A DNA stretch of 64,000 bases from RUG14121 sp964533935 (GCA_964533935.1 CAZHOG010000004.1:1-64000); one strand, 5' to 3'; counted from the stretch's first letter, positions 44,497 to 53,696 are shown. Numbers and translations: made by a program. Notes: generated by a model not told the origin, from the letters alone.

Positions 44497-45714
44497 TCAC
44501 TTCCAATAACTATTTTTATATTCTTTATAATAATGTAGCCACCTTTTTCTCAATAACAAAAAACGTTTGAAATTTTTATCCTGTTTACAATCCATCGGTT
44601 TAACCATTATATGCTTTTTCCATAAAGTCAAAGCCTCTTTTTTAAATTTATCATTTTTACAATATTTTTTCAATATTCCTTTAGGGACAAAAGTTAATAA
44701 TACCTTATCTTTTAAAATAGATAATTTTAATTCTTTATCAAAAATAATATCATTTGCCATTATTTCTATTAAATTACATCCTAATGGAGTTACATAGTAA
44801 CTACATCTTCCTTGGCGTGCATTTATTTCTAAAACTTTAAAAGTATTATCTCTCTCATCATACTTCATATCAATTTCAGCAAAACCTTTATATCCTATAT
44901 TTTCCATAAAATTAATAATATCTTTAATTTGCTTTGAAGTATTACCATTAAAAGTATTAAAACCATTTATTAAAACTGCAGCATTTCCCACCATTGATTT
45001 AGTTTGTTCCTGCAAACCTATTTGGGCAAAAGAAATCATTTTACATTTAGCATTTTTATCTAAATAAACAACACTATCAAAAAGATAACTATCATCACCA
45101 GGAATAAACTCTTGAATTATCATCCTATCATCATAAGAACTATTTTTTATACATTCAATTACATTTTCCAACATTTCTTGATCTAATATTTTATAAATTT
45201 TATTTTTACCGTTAAAAGTAATATGATTATATTTAACCACATTTGCAGGTTTTAAAACCATTGGAAACATTACATCTATTTCATTAATATCATCTTTTTT
45301 ACAATCAAAATATATTGTTTTCGGAAATTTCAAACATGAATTTTCATAACTTTTATAAAATTTTTCTTTATTTGTCAACGTTTCAATTATTTCAATTGAA
45401 GGTAAATTATAAATTAAATTATCAGCAAGTTTTTCTTTATTTTTTGAAATAAATTCTGTATAAGTTTCATTAGTACTAATTAATAACACTTTTTTTGATT
45501 TATTAATTGCTGCATAATTATTAACTATTTTTATAAATTCTTTTTCTACCCAAATATTTTCATTATATTCAATCGTTAAAATATTTGAATATTTCGTAAA
45601 AGCAAGTCTCGTTTTTCCGATTAAATGTGGTTTTATATTGTATGCTTCATAACAACATCTAGCCATATAATAAGAATTAGCATCGCTTCCAAGTATTAGT
45701 ATTTTAAAATCCAT
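44497..45714 (-). CDS. ATP-grasp ligase, D-aspartate-ligase-like
   Basis: About 405 residues. ATP-grasp features: an N-terminal Rossmann-like part (FKILILGSDANSYYMARCCY), then MVLKPANVVKYNH, MIIQEFIPGDDSYLFDSVVY and the metal/ATP motif FAEIDMKYD ... KVLEINARQGRCSYYVTPLG. The size and architecture are like AslA/Asl(fm), which attaches D-Asp to the Lys side chain of UDP-MurNAc-pentapeptide for the interpeptide bridge. Flanked by an alanine-racemase-fold enzyme (could supply the D-amino acid) and an AsnB (could amidate it). Start ATG 45714 after GGAGG. The precise substrate is an inference. Confidence 0.7.
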   Translation of the reverse strand: MDFKILILGSDANSYYMARCCYEAYNIKPHLIGKTRLAFTKYSNILTIEYNENIWVEKEFIKIVNNYAAINKSKKVLLISTNETYTEFISKNKEKLADNLIYNLPSIEIIETLTNKEKFYKSYENSCLKFPKTIYFDCKKDDINEIDVMFPMVLKPANVVKYNHITFNGKNKIYKILDQEMLENVIECIKNSSYDDRMIIQEFIPGDDSYLFDSVVYLDKNAKCKMISFAQIGLQEQTKSMVGNAAVLINGFNTFNGNTSKQIKDIINFMENIGYKGFAEIDMKYDERDNTFKVLEINARQGRCSYYVTPLGCNLIEIMANDIIFDKELKLSILKDKVLLTFVPKGILKKYCKNDKFKKEALTLWKKHIMVKPMDCKQDKNFKRFLLLRKRWLHYYKEYKNSYWK

Positions 45715-45729
45715 ATAAACCTCCATTTA

Positions 45730-46911
45730 TTAATATTTTATTTCAATTAATTCATTGTCCTTTTTATGCACTCTAGGTACTCTAGTAGAAATCATATTAA
45801 ATACTCTATAACTATTACAATTCAAATTTTTACATACTTCTTTTATTGTAATATTATCTCCAATTATCTCTACTTTATCATTGTTGTGAACTGCACCATC
45901 AACTTTTACCATTAGCATATCCATACTATCCGCAACAATTTCATATTTTTTATTATTTATAAAAACATATTTATTATTTTTAGTAACTCCATCAGCATAG
46001 CCAATTGGAATTATAGCTATTTTGGCATCCTTATCCGCAAAATATTTTGCTCCATATCCAACAAAATCATTTGCATTAACTTTCTTTATACTCATTATAG
46101 TGCTATATAATTTGAATGCAGGATTTAAATTCAAATCATTTTTAAGATAAGTTTTTGAAATATTATATTTTTTAATCAATCTTTGTCTTTTTATTTTTCT
46201 TATTTTTCCACGTAAACTAGTATCATCTACAATATTTTGAGAAAAACCATACATGATAATTCCTAATCTTATTCCATTTACAAAATCTAGTTTTTCATGA
46301 TTAACTAAAGTTAAACTACGTCCAACATGAACAATTGGAATTTTAGTCAAATCTACATTTTTAGTCATTTTCTTGAAATTTTCAATTTGTTCATCATAAT
46401 ATTTATCAGATATTCCAGAAGTAGCTAAATGTGTATATATTCCCTCTAAAATTATTTTTTTATTATTATTTATAATTTCAACACATTCTTCAACTTCTTT
46501 TTTTCTATTTATTCCTAATCTATTCATACCAGTATTTAATTTTAAATGAACATTAATATTATATTCCAGTTTCATTTCATTTAGTTTTTTCAAATAATCA
46601 AGACTTTCAACAGTAATTGTAACATTATAATTAATGCAGTCATAAATATACTCTTGATCAATTACCTCTAAACATAAAATAGGAATTTCATTGTTATATT
46701 TTCTAATTGATATTGCTTCTTCCAAAGAAGAAACCGCTAAATAATTAATTCCACCTTCTATTAAAGAATTAACTATTTTAATCCCATGATTATAAGCATT
46801 ATTTTTAACTACTCCAATGTAATATTTATAATTGCTATACTTACTTTTTATTTCTTTAATATTGTTTTCTAAAACATCTTCATCTATTAAAGCATACGTT
46901 TTTCGATACAT
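45730..46911 (-). CDS. Alanine racemase-family PLP enzyme
   Basis: 393 residues. PLP lysine in GVVKNNAYNHG (Lys36), conserved Arg in GIRLGIIMYG, catalytic Tyr in FVGYGAKYFA and the GYADG and SMDMLMVKVDG motifs of Alr. Two oddities: the usual HxxNS segment reads HVGRS, so the Asn that helps hold PLP phosphate is Arg198; and there is a Lys/Arg-rich insertion near residues 236-262. It may be the housekeeping Alr or a racemase for another amino acid (Asp or Ser). First gene of the operon with the ATP-grasp and AsnB genes, from a TATAAT at about 46940. Confidence 0.82.
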   Translation of the reverse strand: MYRKTYALIDEDVLENNIKEIKSKYSNYKYYIGVVKNNAYNHGIKIVNSLIEGGINYLAVSSLEEAISIRKYNNEIPILCLEVIDQEYIYDCINYNVTITVESLDYLKKLNEMKLEYNINVHLKLNTGMNRLGINRKKEVEECVEIINNNKKIILEGIYTHLATSGISDKYYDEQIENFKKMTKNVDLTKIPIVHVGRSLTLVNHEKLDFVNGIRLGIIMYGFSQNIVDDTSLRGKIRKIKRQRLIKKYNISKTYLKNDLNLNPAFKLYSTIMSIKKVNANDFVGYGAKYFADKDAKIAIIPIGYADGVTKNNKYVFINNKKYEIVADSMDMLMVKVDGAVHNNDKVEIIGDNITIKEVCKNLNCNSYRVFNMISTRVPRVHKKDNELIEIKY

Positions 46912-46966
46912 CTTTCATCATCCTTTGTTTTCAAATTATATCATAGCTCTTCGTAAAAAACACATT

Positions 46967-47239
46967 TTACATTAAATAATTTATAGCTGCAATCACGACA
47001 ATTATTAAAACAATTATACAAATTATCAATATCCCTAAAACTGTATTATTTTTAGTTTCATTATTTTTGCCGTTAAATACGCCTTTTGTCATATTATATT
47101 TTTCTGTAACATACTCTCCTCTATGTCCATCTTCACCCATTCTGTTTGTTGTAAATGTTATAGATTGAAGACTTTTGCCACAATATGGGCAAATAACTTT
47201 GCCAGAAGGAATATTTTTTCCACAGTTTTTACAAATCAT
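46967..47239 (-). CDS. Zinc-ribbon membrane protein
   Basis: About 90 residues: N-terminal zinc ribbon (MICKNCGKNIPSGKVICPYC, two CxxC), a polar linker, and a C-terminal membrane helix (VLGILIICIIVLIIVVIAAI). Start ATG 47239 after GGTGATAATA. Tail-anchored small zinc-ribbon proteins are common in Bacillota but lack a known function. Next to the cotJ genes but not clearly co-transcribed. Confidence 0.65.
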   Translation of the reverse strand: MICKNCGKNIPSGKVICPYCGKSLQSITFTTNRMGEDGHRGEYVTEKYNMTKGVFNGKNNETKNNTVLGILIICIIVLIIVVIAAINYLM

Positions 47240-47278
47240 TATTATCACCATATTCATTATATCAAAAAGACAACTGTT

Positions 47279-47848
47279 TTAATAGTTGCTTTTATTTTTC
47301 ATCTTTTTATAGTAATCATATAATTGTTTAAATCTATTAAAATGAATTACTTCACGTTGTCTTAAAAATAGTAATGGTTCAATAACTGCTGGATCTTTAG
47401 CTAAATCTATTAAATGTTCATAGCTTGCACGCGCTTTTTCTTCTGCTGCCATATCTTCATATAAATCTACTAAATAATCTCCTGAAGAAGAAATATATGC
47501 AGTTGTAAAAGGCACTCCGTCCGAATTACTTGGGAAAATTCCTTTACCGTGTTCAACATATGTTGTTCCAAGTCCAGCCGCCTCTAATTCTTCAACTGTT
47601 GCATTTTTAGTTAACTGACTAACAATTGTTCCAATCATTTCGCAATGTCCTAATTCCTCCGTTGCAATATCATTTAGCAATGCTTTTCCTCTATCATCAG
47701 GCATTGTGAATTTATGTGAAAAATATCTTATAGCTGCTGCTAGTTCTCCTGCTGATCCACCTAATGCTGTAATAATATATTTTGCCATTCTTAAATCTTT
47801 TTTAGTGATATTAACTGGAAAATTTGTGTGTTTAACGTAACTATACAT
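47279..47848 (-). CDS. cotJC: CotJC-type manganese catalase
   Basis: About 189 residues. Ferritin-like four-helix fold with metal ligands in GSAGELAAAIRYFSHKF, IATEELGHCEMIG, AAEEKARASYEHLIDLA and LRQREVIHFNRF. In Bacillus the protein is in the spore coat and dismutates hydrogen peroxide. Start ATG 47848 after GGAGG. Overlaps the upstream cotJB gene. Confidence 0.92.
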   Translation of the reverse strand: MYSYVKHTNFPVNITKKDLRMAKYIITALGGSAGELAAAIRYFSHKFTMPDDRGKALLNDIATEELGHCEMIGTIVSQLTKNATVEELEAAGLGTTYVEHGKGIFPSNSDGVPFTTAYISSSGDYLVDLYEDMAAEEKARASYEHLIDLAKDPAVIEPLLFLRQREVIHFNRFKQLYDYYKKMKNKSNY

Positions 47849-48296
47849 AAAAATTACCTCCATATCTTTCCCAAGGCCATGGTTCTTTTACCCATTCAAA
47901 ATTAGAATATTTCGCTTGATCTAGTGAAAGTGGCCCATACATTGAAGCATAATCTTCTTTTAATTTTTTATATTCTTCAACATATTTTTTAAATAAATTT
48001 AACGCATTCATATCTTCAGGATATACATCTAAATATAAATCCAAATCGTTAAATGCAAATTCTTTTTCCATAATTTCAAATAACATTTTTTCTTTTGCAT
48101 TAGCAGGTTTTAATTCTTCTATTTTATAATTTTTATATGGTATATATTCATCTCTAAACATATTCCCCTTTAAAAAGCCTTCTTTAGATGTGAAATATTT
48201 ATCATGATTCATTATCTCTAATTTATAATTTTCAATTGGCATTTGATCTTCTAAAAAACCAAAATCTATATTAATATCATTTCCGTCAAAAAACAT
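47841..48296 (-). CDS. cotJB: Spore coat protein CotJB, probably fused to a CotJA-like segment
   Basis: A 151-residue protein. The C-terminal 85 residues are CotJB: MLFEIMEKEFAFNDLDLYLD, MNALNLFKKYVEEYKKLKED, YGPLSLDQAKYSN and WVKEPWPWE. The N-terminal 65 residues include SKEGFLKGNMFRDEYIPYKN, which resembles the AL.xGTLFP.LY.PY block of CotJA, normally a separate gene upstream. No separate cotJA is visible, so a fusion is likely. RBS AGGAGG before ATG 48296. Confidence 0.82.
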   Translation of the reverse strand: MFFDGNDINIDFGFLEDQMPIENYKLEIMNHDKYFTSKEGFLKGNMFRDEYIPYKNYKIEELKPANAKEKMLFEIMEKEFAFNDLDLYLDVYPEDMNALNLFKKYVEEYKKLKEDYASMYGPLSLDQAKYSNFEWVKEPWPWERYGGNFYV

Positions 48297-48357
48297 ATCT
48301 TTACCTCCTAAATTATATTATGTTATTTGTTTAGAGCAGTATATGTTTTAGCCCAAA

Positions 48358-48849
48358 TTATTTGAAATTAGAAATAATTACATCAATTACAAAAAGACTT
48401 AAAATAATAAAAGTTAAAGTTTTAGGAATTTTTTTAATCAAATTACTAATTTTTGGAACAATATAATACATTGAAATAATTGCTAAAATTCCCCATATAA
48501 GAGATATTTCTAAAGACATAAAATGTCCTATATTAAATAATAATTTATCATAGTTCCAATAAGTTTTTTTAAATATTAATTGAATTAAATATCCACCTAC
48601 TCCCTCCAAAAAAGTTAAAAAAATAGTTATAAAAATAAAATAAACAACTTTTTCTTTAAAATTCTTATAATTAAATTTTTTAATAAATAAAAAAACAATG
48701 ATCATTATTAAAACTGCAAAACCATAAATTGGTGTCCAAGGTCCATATAAAATTCCACTATTATAATTTTTTCTAAACGAGAAAGCTAACAAACTTTCTA
48801 ATATATATCCAAAAATCGAATATATAAAAAATAGATTAATATAATACAT
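48358..48849 (-). CDS. Putative ABC-transporter type IV family membrane protein
   Basis: 163 residues, about five membrane helices. IYSIFGYILESLLAFSFRKN and SGILYGPWTPIYGFAVLIMI are the signature of the ABC_trans_CmpB/DUF1113 family (putative ABC transporter permease). No ATP-binding gene is adjacent. Function unknown. Confidence 0.7.
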   Translation of the reverse strand: MYYINLFFIYSIFGYILESLLAFSFRKNYNSGILYGPWTPIYGFAVLIMIIVFLFIKKFNYKNFKEKVVYFIFITIFLTFLEGVGGYLIQLIFKKTYWNYDKLLFNIGHFMSLEISLIWGILAIISMYYIVPKISNLIKKIPKTLTFIILSLFVIDVIISNFK

Positions 48850-48957
48850 TAAATCACCTATTATTATTTTGTAAATTACTTTACAGATGATACATATAAA
48901 TTGAATTTACAATGAATATAATTATATGATAGAATTAATTTAGAAGGATTGATACTT

Positions 48958-49494
48958 ATGAAAAATAGATATATTCCATTAAAAAATTATGCTATTGCTT
49001 TAATGATTGTTGTAATAGTAATTTGTTTAGCAATTTATTCATTAAGTTGGTATAACATTTACTTAAAAGAACAAACAAGAGAATCTTATTTAATTAAAAC
49101 AAACACAGTAAGTATGCAAATTACAAACATAAAAGATATTGATACTATTTTGAGTGAAGCTCCAAGTAGTTATTATATATTTATTGGATTTAGAAATTCA
49201 AATGATGAATTAAAATTAGAAAAGAAATTAAAAAGTGTTATTGATAACTACGGATTAAACGATAGTTTTTATTATTTAGATGCTACTAGTATAAAAACTC
49301 ACAGTGATTATTTAAATGAATTAAATACTGCTTTAAAAATAGATGATAATTCATTAAAAAATCTTCCTGCAATTATTTACTATAAAGATGGTAACGTTAA
49401 CAAGATAATTAATAGCAGTAATGATAAGATGTTCAATATTGATACATTGAAAAATTTAATTTCTAAAAATGAATCAGAAAAATTAAGTCAGTAA
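48958..49494 (+). CDS. Membrane-anchored thioredoxin-fold-like protein without CxxC
   Basis: About 178 residues. N-terminal membrane helix (YAIALMIVVIVICLAIYSLS) followed by an extracytoplasmic domain: SYYIFIGFRNSNDELKLEKK, FYYLDATSI, LPAIIYYKDGNVN. The pattern (strand, helix, 'Y-L-D', 'LPAIIYYKDG') suggests a thioredoxin fold, but the active-site CxxC is missing (no cysteine in the domain), so a redox role is unlikely. Start ATG 48958 after AGAAGGATTGATACTT. Upstream of trmL with a terminator between. Confidence 0.5.
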   Translation: MKNRYIPLKNYAIALMIVVIVICLAIYSLSWYNIYLKEQTRESYLIKTNTVSMQITNIKDIDTILSEAPSSYYIFIGFRNSNDELKLEKKLKSVIDNYGLNDSFYYLDATSIKTHSDYLNELNTALKIDDNSLKNLPAIIYYKDGNVNKIINSSNDKMFNIDTLKNLISKNESEKLSQ

Positions 49495-49510
49495 TGACTT
49501 TTTTTATTTT
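49485..49510 (+). terminator. Terminator after the thioredoxin-fold-like gene
   Basis: AAGTCA / TGACTT with a GTAA loop, followed by seven Ts; it overlaps the stop codon. Confidence 0.65.
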
Positions 49511-49544
49511 TGTGTTAAAATATATTTTGAAGGAAATGATTATT

Positions 49545-50066
49545 ATGTTAAACGTAGTTTTATTTGAACCTGAAATTCCAGGAAATACAGGAAATATCAT
49601 GAGAACATGTGTCGCAACCAATACGGTTCTTCATTTGATAAAACCTCTTGGATTTTCTCTTGATGAAAAATATATAAAAAGAAGTGGCGTCAATTATATT
49701 GATAAATGTAAATATTTTGTTTATGAAAATATCGAAGATTTTTTTGAAAAAAATAAAGGAACTTTCTATTATTTAACTAGATACGGCCATAAACCTCATT
49801 CTGATTTTGATTACTCTGATATAAATGAAAATATATATTTTATATTTGGAAAAGAAAGTACAGGAATTCCAAAACATTTATTAAAAAATAATTTAGACCA
49901 TTGTATGAGGATGCCAATGACTGATAATGTGCGAGCATTAAATCTTTCAAATACTGTTGCAATAATGTTATATGAAGCTTTAAGACAACAAAATTATCGT
50001 GATTTGCTATTTAATGAACCTCATAAAGGAATAGATTTCTTAGAAACTTTTGAGGGTGAAGACTAA
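49545..50066 (+). CDS. trmL: tRNA (cytidine/uridine-2'-O-)-methyltransferase TrmL
   Basis: About 173 residues. SPOUT fold: LNVVLFEPEIPGNTGNIMRTC, HLIKPLGFSLDEKYIKRSG, YFIFGKESTGIP and NVRALNLSNTVAIMLYEALR (SAM-binding knot). TrmL modifies wobble position 34 of tRNA-Leu. Start ATG 49545 rather than 49494, whose extension covers the preceding terminator. Confidence 0.93.
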   Translation: MLNVVLFEPEIPGNTGNIMRTCVATNTVLHLIKPLGFSLDEKYIKRSGVNYIDKCKYFVYENIEDFFEKNKGTFYYLTRYGHKPHSDFDYSDINENIYFIFGKESTGIPKHLLKNNLDHCMRMPMTDNVRALNLSNTVAIMLYEALRQQNYRDLLFNEPHKGIDFLETFEGED

Positions 50067-50096
50067 AAAAATAAAGTATTAAACTTTATTTTTTTT
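50064..50096. terminator. Bidirectional terminator between trmL and the ATPase gene
   Basis: AAAATAAAGT / ACTTTATTTT with T-runs on both strands. Confidence 0.7.
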
Positions 50097-52670
50097 ATTT
50101 TCTAATATCGACTTTCTTAAAATATCAACAGGAATAACTGTAACAGCTAATAAAACTACTATTAATAATTCTTTTAAGGTTAATCCATAAGTTCTAAATA
50201 AATTACCACCATAATATATCAAATAAATTTGAACTAATGCGATAAAAGAAAACATAAATAGAAACACTTTATTTTTCGTAATATTTGCAAATAAATTTCT
50301 TCTTGTTGTTCTGGCATTAAATGCATTAAATATTCCTATAAAAATAAATAGTGCAAAATACGCAGTCATTAAATATTTATTATTATCTCCTACTCTAATA
50401 TAATTTCTAATTAAATCACTTTTTAAAAATAATAAGCAAATTAAAGCCGAATATAATCCAATAAAAATAATCTCAGAATACATATATTTATTTATTATAG
50501 GTTCCTTTAAAGTTTTAGGTTTTTCTTTCATAGTTTCTAATAAAGGAGGTTCAAAAGAAAAAGCCAGGCCAGAAAATGTATCCATTATCATATTTATCCA
50601 AAGCATTTGAATTATTGTTATTGGTGTAGTTACTCCAACAAAAGGCCCTATTATTGATAAAAATAATGCACAGAAATTTACTGTTAATTGATAAATAATA
50701 AATTTTCTTATACTTTTAAAAATAGTTCTTCCAAATAAAATTGCCTTACTAATAGATAAAATATTATCATCTAAAATAATAATATCCGAAGCTTCTTTAC
50801 TTACCTCAGTTCCACTACCCATGGCAAATCCAACATTGGCTTTTTTTAGTGCTGGAGCATCATTTACACCATCGCCAGTCATACCAACTACTAAATCCAT
50901 TTCTTCAATTAATCTTACAAGTTTACTTTTATCTTGTGGCATAGCTCGAGCAATTACTTTTATGTTAGGAATCATGCTTTTTATTTTATCATCTGTATAT
51001 TTATTTAATTCTTCACTCGATAAAACTAAATCAGTACTGTTAGAAATAATTCCACAATCTTTTGCTATTGTTCTTGCAGTTTCTTTTGCGTCTCCTGTTA
51101 TCATAATAATATCTATTCCAGCATTTTTAATTAAATCTATACCATCTTTAGTTTCACTTCTTAAATCATCTTTAATACAAATAAATCCTAAATAAGTAAG
51201 TGAAGATAATTTTAAATTATTCTTACTTGTTGCTAAAACAACTACTCTATTTCCTTCTATCGTATATTCTTCTATTTTCTTTTCAATATCTATTTTATTT
51301 AAAAGAATTTTTTCCTTACCATTGTTGTCTAAATACTTAGTACAATGTGGTAAAATTTTTTCACTAGCTCCCTTAAAAAAGCAGGTTTTATCATCATCAT
51401 TAATTTTAACTGCAGAATATTTAATTTGACTATTAAATTCTATTTTATCTAATAACTTATATTTCAAATCAGTATATCCAATAAATTCTAATAATGATTT
51501 ATCTGTAGAATTACCACCAACAGCATGTTTTTCTTCGTCAAAATTACTTTCGTTATTATATAATAGCGAATTGAAAATTAATTCATTATTTATTCTATTA
51601 CTTGATTTTATAATATTACTATTTGAATCTATAATTTGAGACACTTCTAATTTTCCCTTAGTTAAAGTTCCAGTTTTATCTGTTAATAATATATTTAAAT
51701 TACCTGCAGTTTCTATTCCAACCAGACGTCTTACTAAAACATTATTTTTTAACATCTTTTTCATATTTGAAGACAAAACCAATGTAATCATCATAGGTAA
51801 TCCCTCAGGAACAGCCACTACAATTATTGTGACACTCAAAGTTAAAGCGTATATTAAATAATCTGCCATCAAATGAAAATCTTTTAAAGTTAGTATAATT
51901 CTACTTAATTCAAAATTATTTTTTATTACAATAACTGAAAATAAGTAAGATAAAGTAACTAATCCTGCTCCAATATACCCCATTATGCTAATTATCTTTG
52001 CTAAGCTACTTAATCTTATTTTCAATGGTGAAGTTGGAACATCTTCTTGTAATTCTTTTGATATTTTACCATAAATAGTATTATCTCCAACTTCTTTTAC
52101 AATCATTTTTCCACTTTTACTATAAACGACAGTTCCACGATATACTTTATTATAATCATATATTTTTTGAGTATTAACACACGCTTGTTTTAAAACTTCT
52201 TTTGATTCACCATTTATTGCAGACTCATCAACAAAAATACTGCCTTCAACTAAATATCCATCTGCTGGAATTTTATCACCTTCATTTAAAATGATAATAT
52301 CTCCAACTACAACATCATTAATAGATTTTATTACAATTTTATTATTTCTTAATATTTTAATTTTTATATCAGAACTTTCTTCTTGAAGTTTTCTAAAAGC
52401 TGCTTCACTCCCATATTCTGAAATTGTTGATATAAAAGTTGCTAAAAAAACAGCAATAAGAATCCCAATTGTTTCAAACCAATCAAAATCTTTGAATAAA
52501 AACACAATTTTTATCATTAATGCTATTAATAATATTTTAATTATTGGATCAGCAAAAGATTCAATTAACAATTGTAAAAATGTATGTTTCTTTGTACTAA
52601 TTATTTCATTACTGCCAAACTTTTTTTTACTTTCAATTACTTGTTCATTACTAAGACCAGATAAAATCAT
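50079..52670 (-). CDS. Cation-transporting P-type ATPase, calcium (P2) type
   Basis: 863 residues. P2-type features: TGES-like SAINGESKEVLK, PEGLP in VAVPEGLPMMITLVLSSN, phosphorylation site LLTDKTGTLTKG, hinge MTGDGVNDAPALKKANVGFAMG, and about ten membrane helices with cation-binding NMIMDTFSGLAFSFEPP. The PEGLP motif and layout fit Ca(2+)-ATPases (PMCA/SERCA-like exporters). Start ATG 52670 after AGGAGG. Monocistronic. Confidence 0.92.
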   Translation of the reverse strand: MILSGLSNEQVIESKKKFGSNEIISTKKHTFLQLLIESFADPIIKILLIALMIKIVFLFKDFDWFETIGILIAVFLATFISTISEYGSEAAFRKLQEESSDIKIKILRNNKIVIKSINDVVVGDIIILNEGDKIPADGYLVEGSIFVDESAINGESKEVLKQACVNTQKIYDYNKVYRGTVVYSKSGKMIVKEVGDNTIYGKISKELQEDVPTSPLKIRLSSLAKIISIMGYIGAGLVTLSYLFSVIVIKNNFELSRIILTLKDFHLMADYLIYALTLSVTIIVVAVPEGLPMMITLVLSSNMKKMLKNNVLVRRLVGIETAGNLNILLTDKTGTLTKGKLEVSQIIDSNSNIIKSSNRINNELIFNSLLYNNESNFDEEKHAVGGNSTDKSLLEFIGYTDLKYKLLDKIEFNSQIKYSAVKINDDDKTCFFKGASEKILPHCTKYLDNNGKEKILLNKIDIEKKIEEYTIEGNRVVVLATSKNNLKLSSLTYLGFICIKDDLRSETKDGIDLIKNAGIDIIMITGDAKETARTIAKDCGIISNSTDLVLSSEELNKYTDDKIKSMIPNIKVIARAMPQDKSKLVRLIEEMDLVVGMTGDGVNDAPALKKANVGFAMGSGTEVSKEASDIIILDDNILSISKAILFGRTIFKSIRKFIIYQLTVNFCALFLSIIGPFVGVTTPITIIQMLWINMIMDTFSGLAFSFEPPLLETMKEKPKTLKEPIINKYMYSEIIFIGLYSALICLLFLKSDLIRNYIRVGDNNKYLMTAYFALFIFIGIFNAFNARTTRRNLFANITKNKVFLFMFSFIALVQIYLIYYGGNLFRTYGLTLKELLIVVLLAVTVIPVDILRKSILENKKNKV

Positions 52671-52721
52671 TGCTTGTTTTTCCTCCTAAAAAACAATATG
52701 ATTGTTATCAAATATTTATAA

Positions 52722-52749
52722 CAAAAAATAAATAGCAATTAAGCTATTT
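52722..52749 (-). terminator. Terminator of the XRE regulator gene
   Basis: AAATAGC / GCTATTT stem followed by TATTTTTTG on the minus strand. Confidence 0.6.
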
Positions 52750-53107
52750 ATCCAATTCTATTTTTAATTAAATCTGCACCACGTTTAGGATCATCAAACA
52801 ATATGTCATAGATCATTTTATCTTTCTTTAATTCGTTTATAAATTTTATTTCTTCTTTTGTTATTGGAGTGTATGTTGTATTATTATTTTCATCTTTTAT
52901 TTCAATTAAATTATCTATTCCTAGTAAATAGTCTGAGCTTACTGCAAAAACATTTACTAAATCTATTATTGTTTCTAATGAGGGACTTCTCATTTCTTTT
53001 TCATAACAACAAATTGCAGATTTTCCTAAACCTAACATTTCACCTAACTCACCTTGAGTTAAACCTTTCTTTATTCTTAAATTTTTCAATCTTTTTCCAT
53101 TAATCAT
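52748..53107 (-). CDS. XRE-family transcriptional regulator
   Basis: About 119 residues. N-terminal lambda-repressor-like helix-turn-helix: LKNLRIKKGLTQGELGEMLG, LGKSAICCYEKEMRSPSLETIIDLVNVF, then DYLLGID. The C-terminal part is a charged tail without a known effector domain. Start ATG 53107 after AGAGGTG. Target unknown. Confidence 0.85.
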   Translation of the reverse strand: MINGKRLKNLRIKKGLTQGELGEMLGLGKSAICCYEKEMRSPSLETIIDLVNVFAVSSDYLLGIDNLIEIKDENNNTTYTPITKEEIKFINELKKDKMIYDILFDDPKRGADLIKNRIG

Positions 53108-53183
53108 ATTTACACCTCTATGTACCTTGATTATAGTTTTCAAAGTTTTCAATATGTTAATAGTTTACCTAGTGCAAATATAA

Positions 53184-53531
53184 TTATTTCTTTTCTTCTT
53201 TTTTATTTTTTGATGAAGATGCTAAAAAAGTAACTTTTTCTGCAACAACTTCAGTAAAATATTTGGTTTCTTTATTATTATCCTCATATGAAGAAACTTG
53301 TAATCTTCCTTTTATTCCTACAACATCACCAGAACGGCAATATTCACATGTATTTGCAGCTATTCCGTTCCAAAGACTGCAATTTATAAAATCGCTATCA
53401 TATAAACCTTCAGTATTTTTAAAAGTTCTTTGAACAGCTATAGTTATAGATGTATGTTTTTTACCATTGCTAGTTTCTTTTACTTCAGGATCTTTAGTAA
53501 GTCGACCAACCAAAACCACTTGATTTAACAT
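53184..53531 (-). CDS. ssb: Short single-stranded DNA-binding protein (SsbB-like)
   Basis: About 115 residues from ATG 53531 (AAAGGAGGAATC leader). OB fold: LNQVVLVGRLTKDPEVKETS, TSITIAVQRTFKN, DFINCSLWNGIA, GDVVGIKGRLQVSSYED. The protein stops at KNKKEEKK and lacks the acidic DDDLPF-type tip that recruits repair proteins, so it resembles the secondary SsbB rather than the essential SSB; the latter is expected elsewhere, usually between rpsF and rpsR. Its promoter is woven into the sufB terminator. Confidence 0.88.
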   Translation of the reverse strand: MLNQVVLVGRLTKDPEVKETSNGKKHTSITIAVQRTFKNTEGLYDSDFINCSLWNGIAANTCEYCRSGDVVGIKGRLQVSSYEDNNKETKYFTEVVAEKVTFLASSSKNKKEEKK

Positions 53532-53553
53532 GATTCCTCCTTTCTTAACATGA

Positions 53554-53594
53554 GTTTTATCATATAAAAAAAAGACTGTCAAAACAGTCTTTTT
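53554..53594 (-). terminator. sufB terminator overlapping the ssb promoter
   Basis: AAAAAGACTGT / ACAGTCTTTTT hairpin (53569-53594) with T-runs on both strands. The minus-strand TTGACA at 53577-53582 lies in its loop and right arm, followed by a 17-base spacer and TAAAAC (53554-53559). Confidence 0.65.
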
Positions 53595-53696
53595 CATTTT
53601 CTTTAATGATTTATTAAGCAAATTTTGAATTTTTGTTTAACAAATTTTGGATATTATTTTATCAATTTTATTTAAAAACAATAATTATTAAAATTA

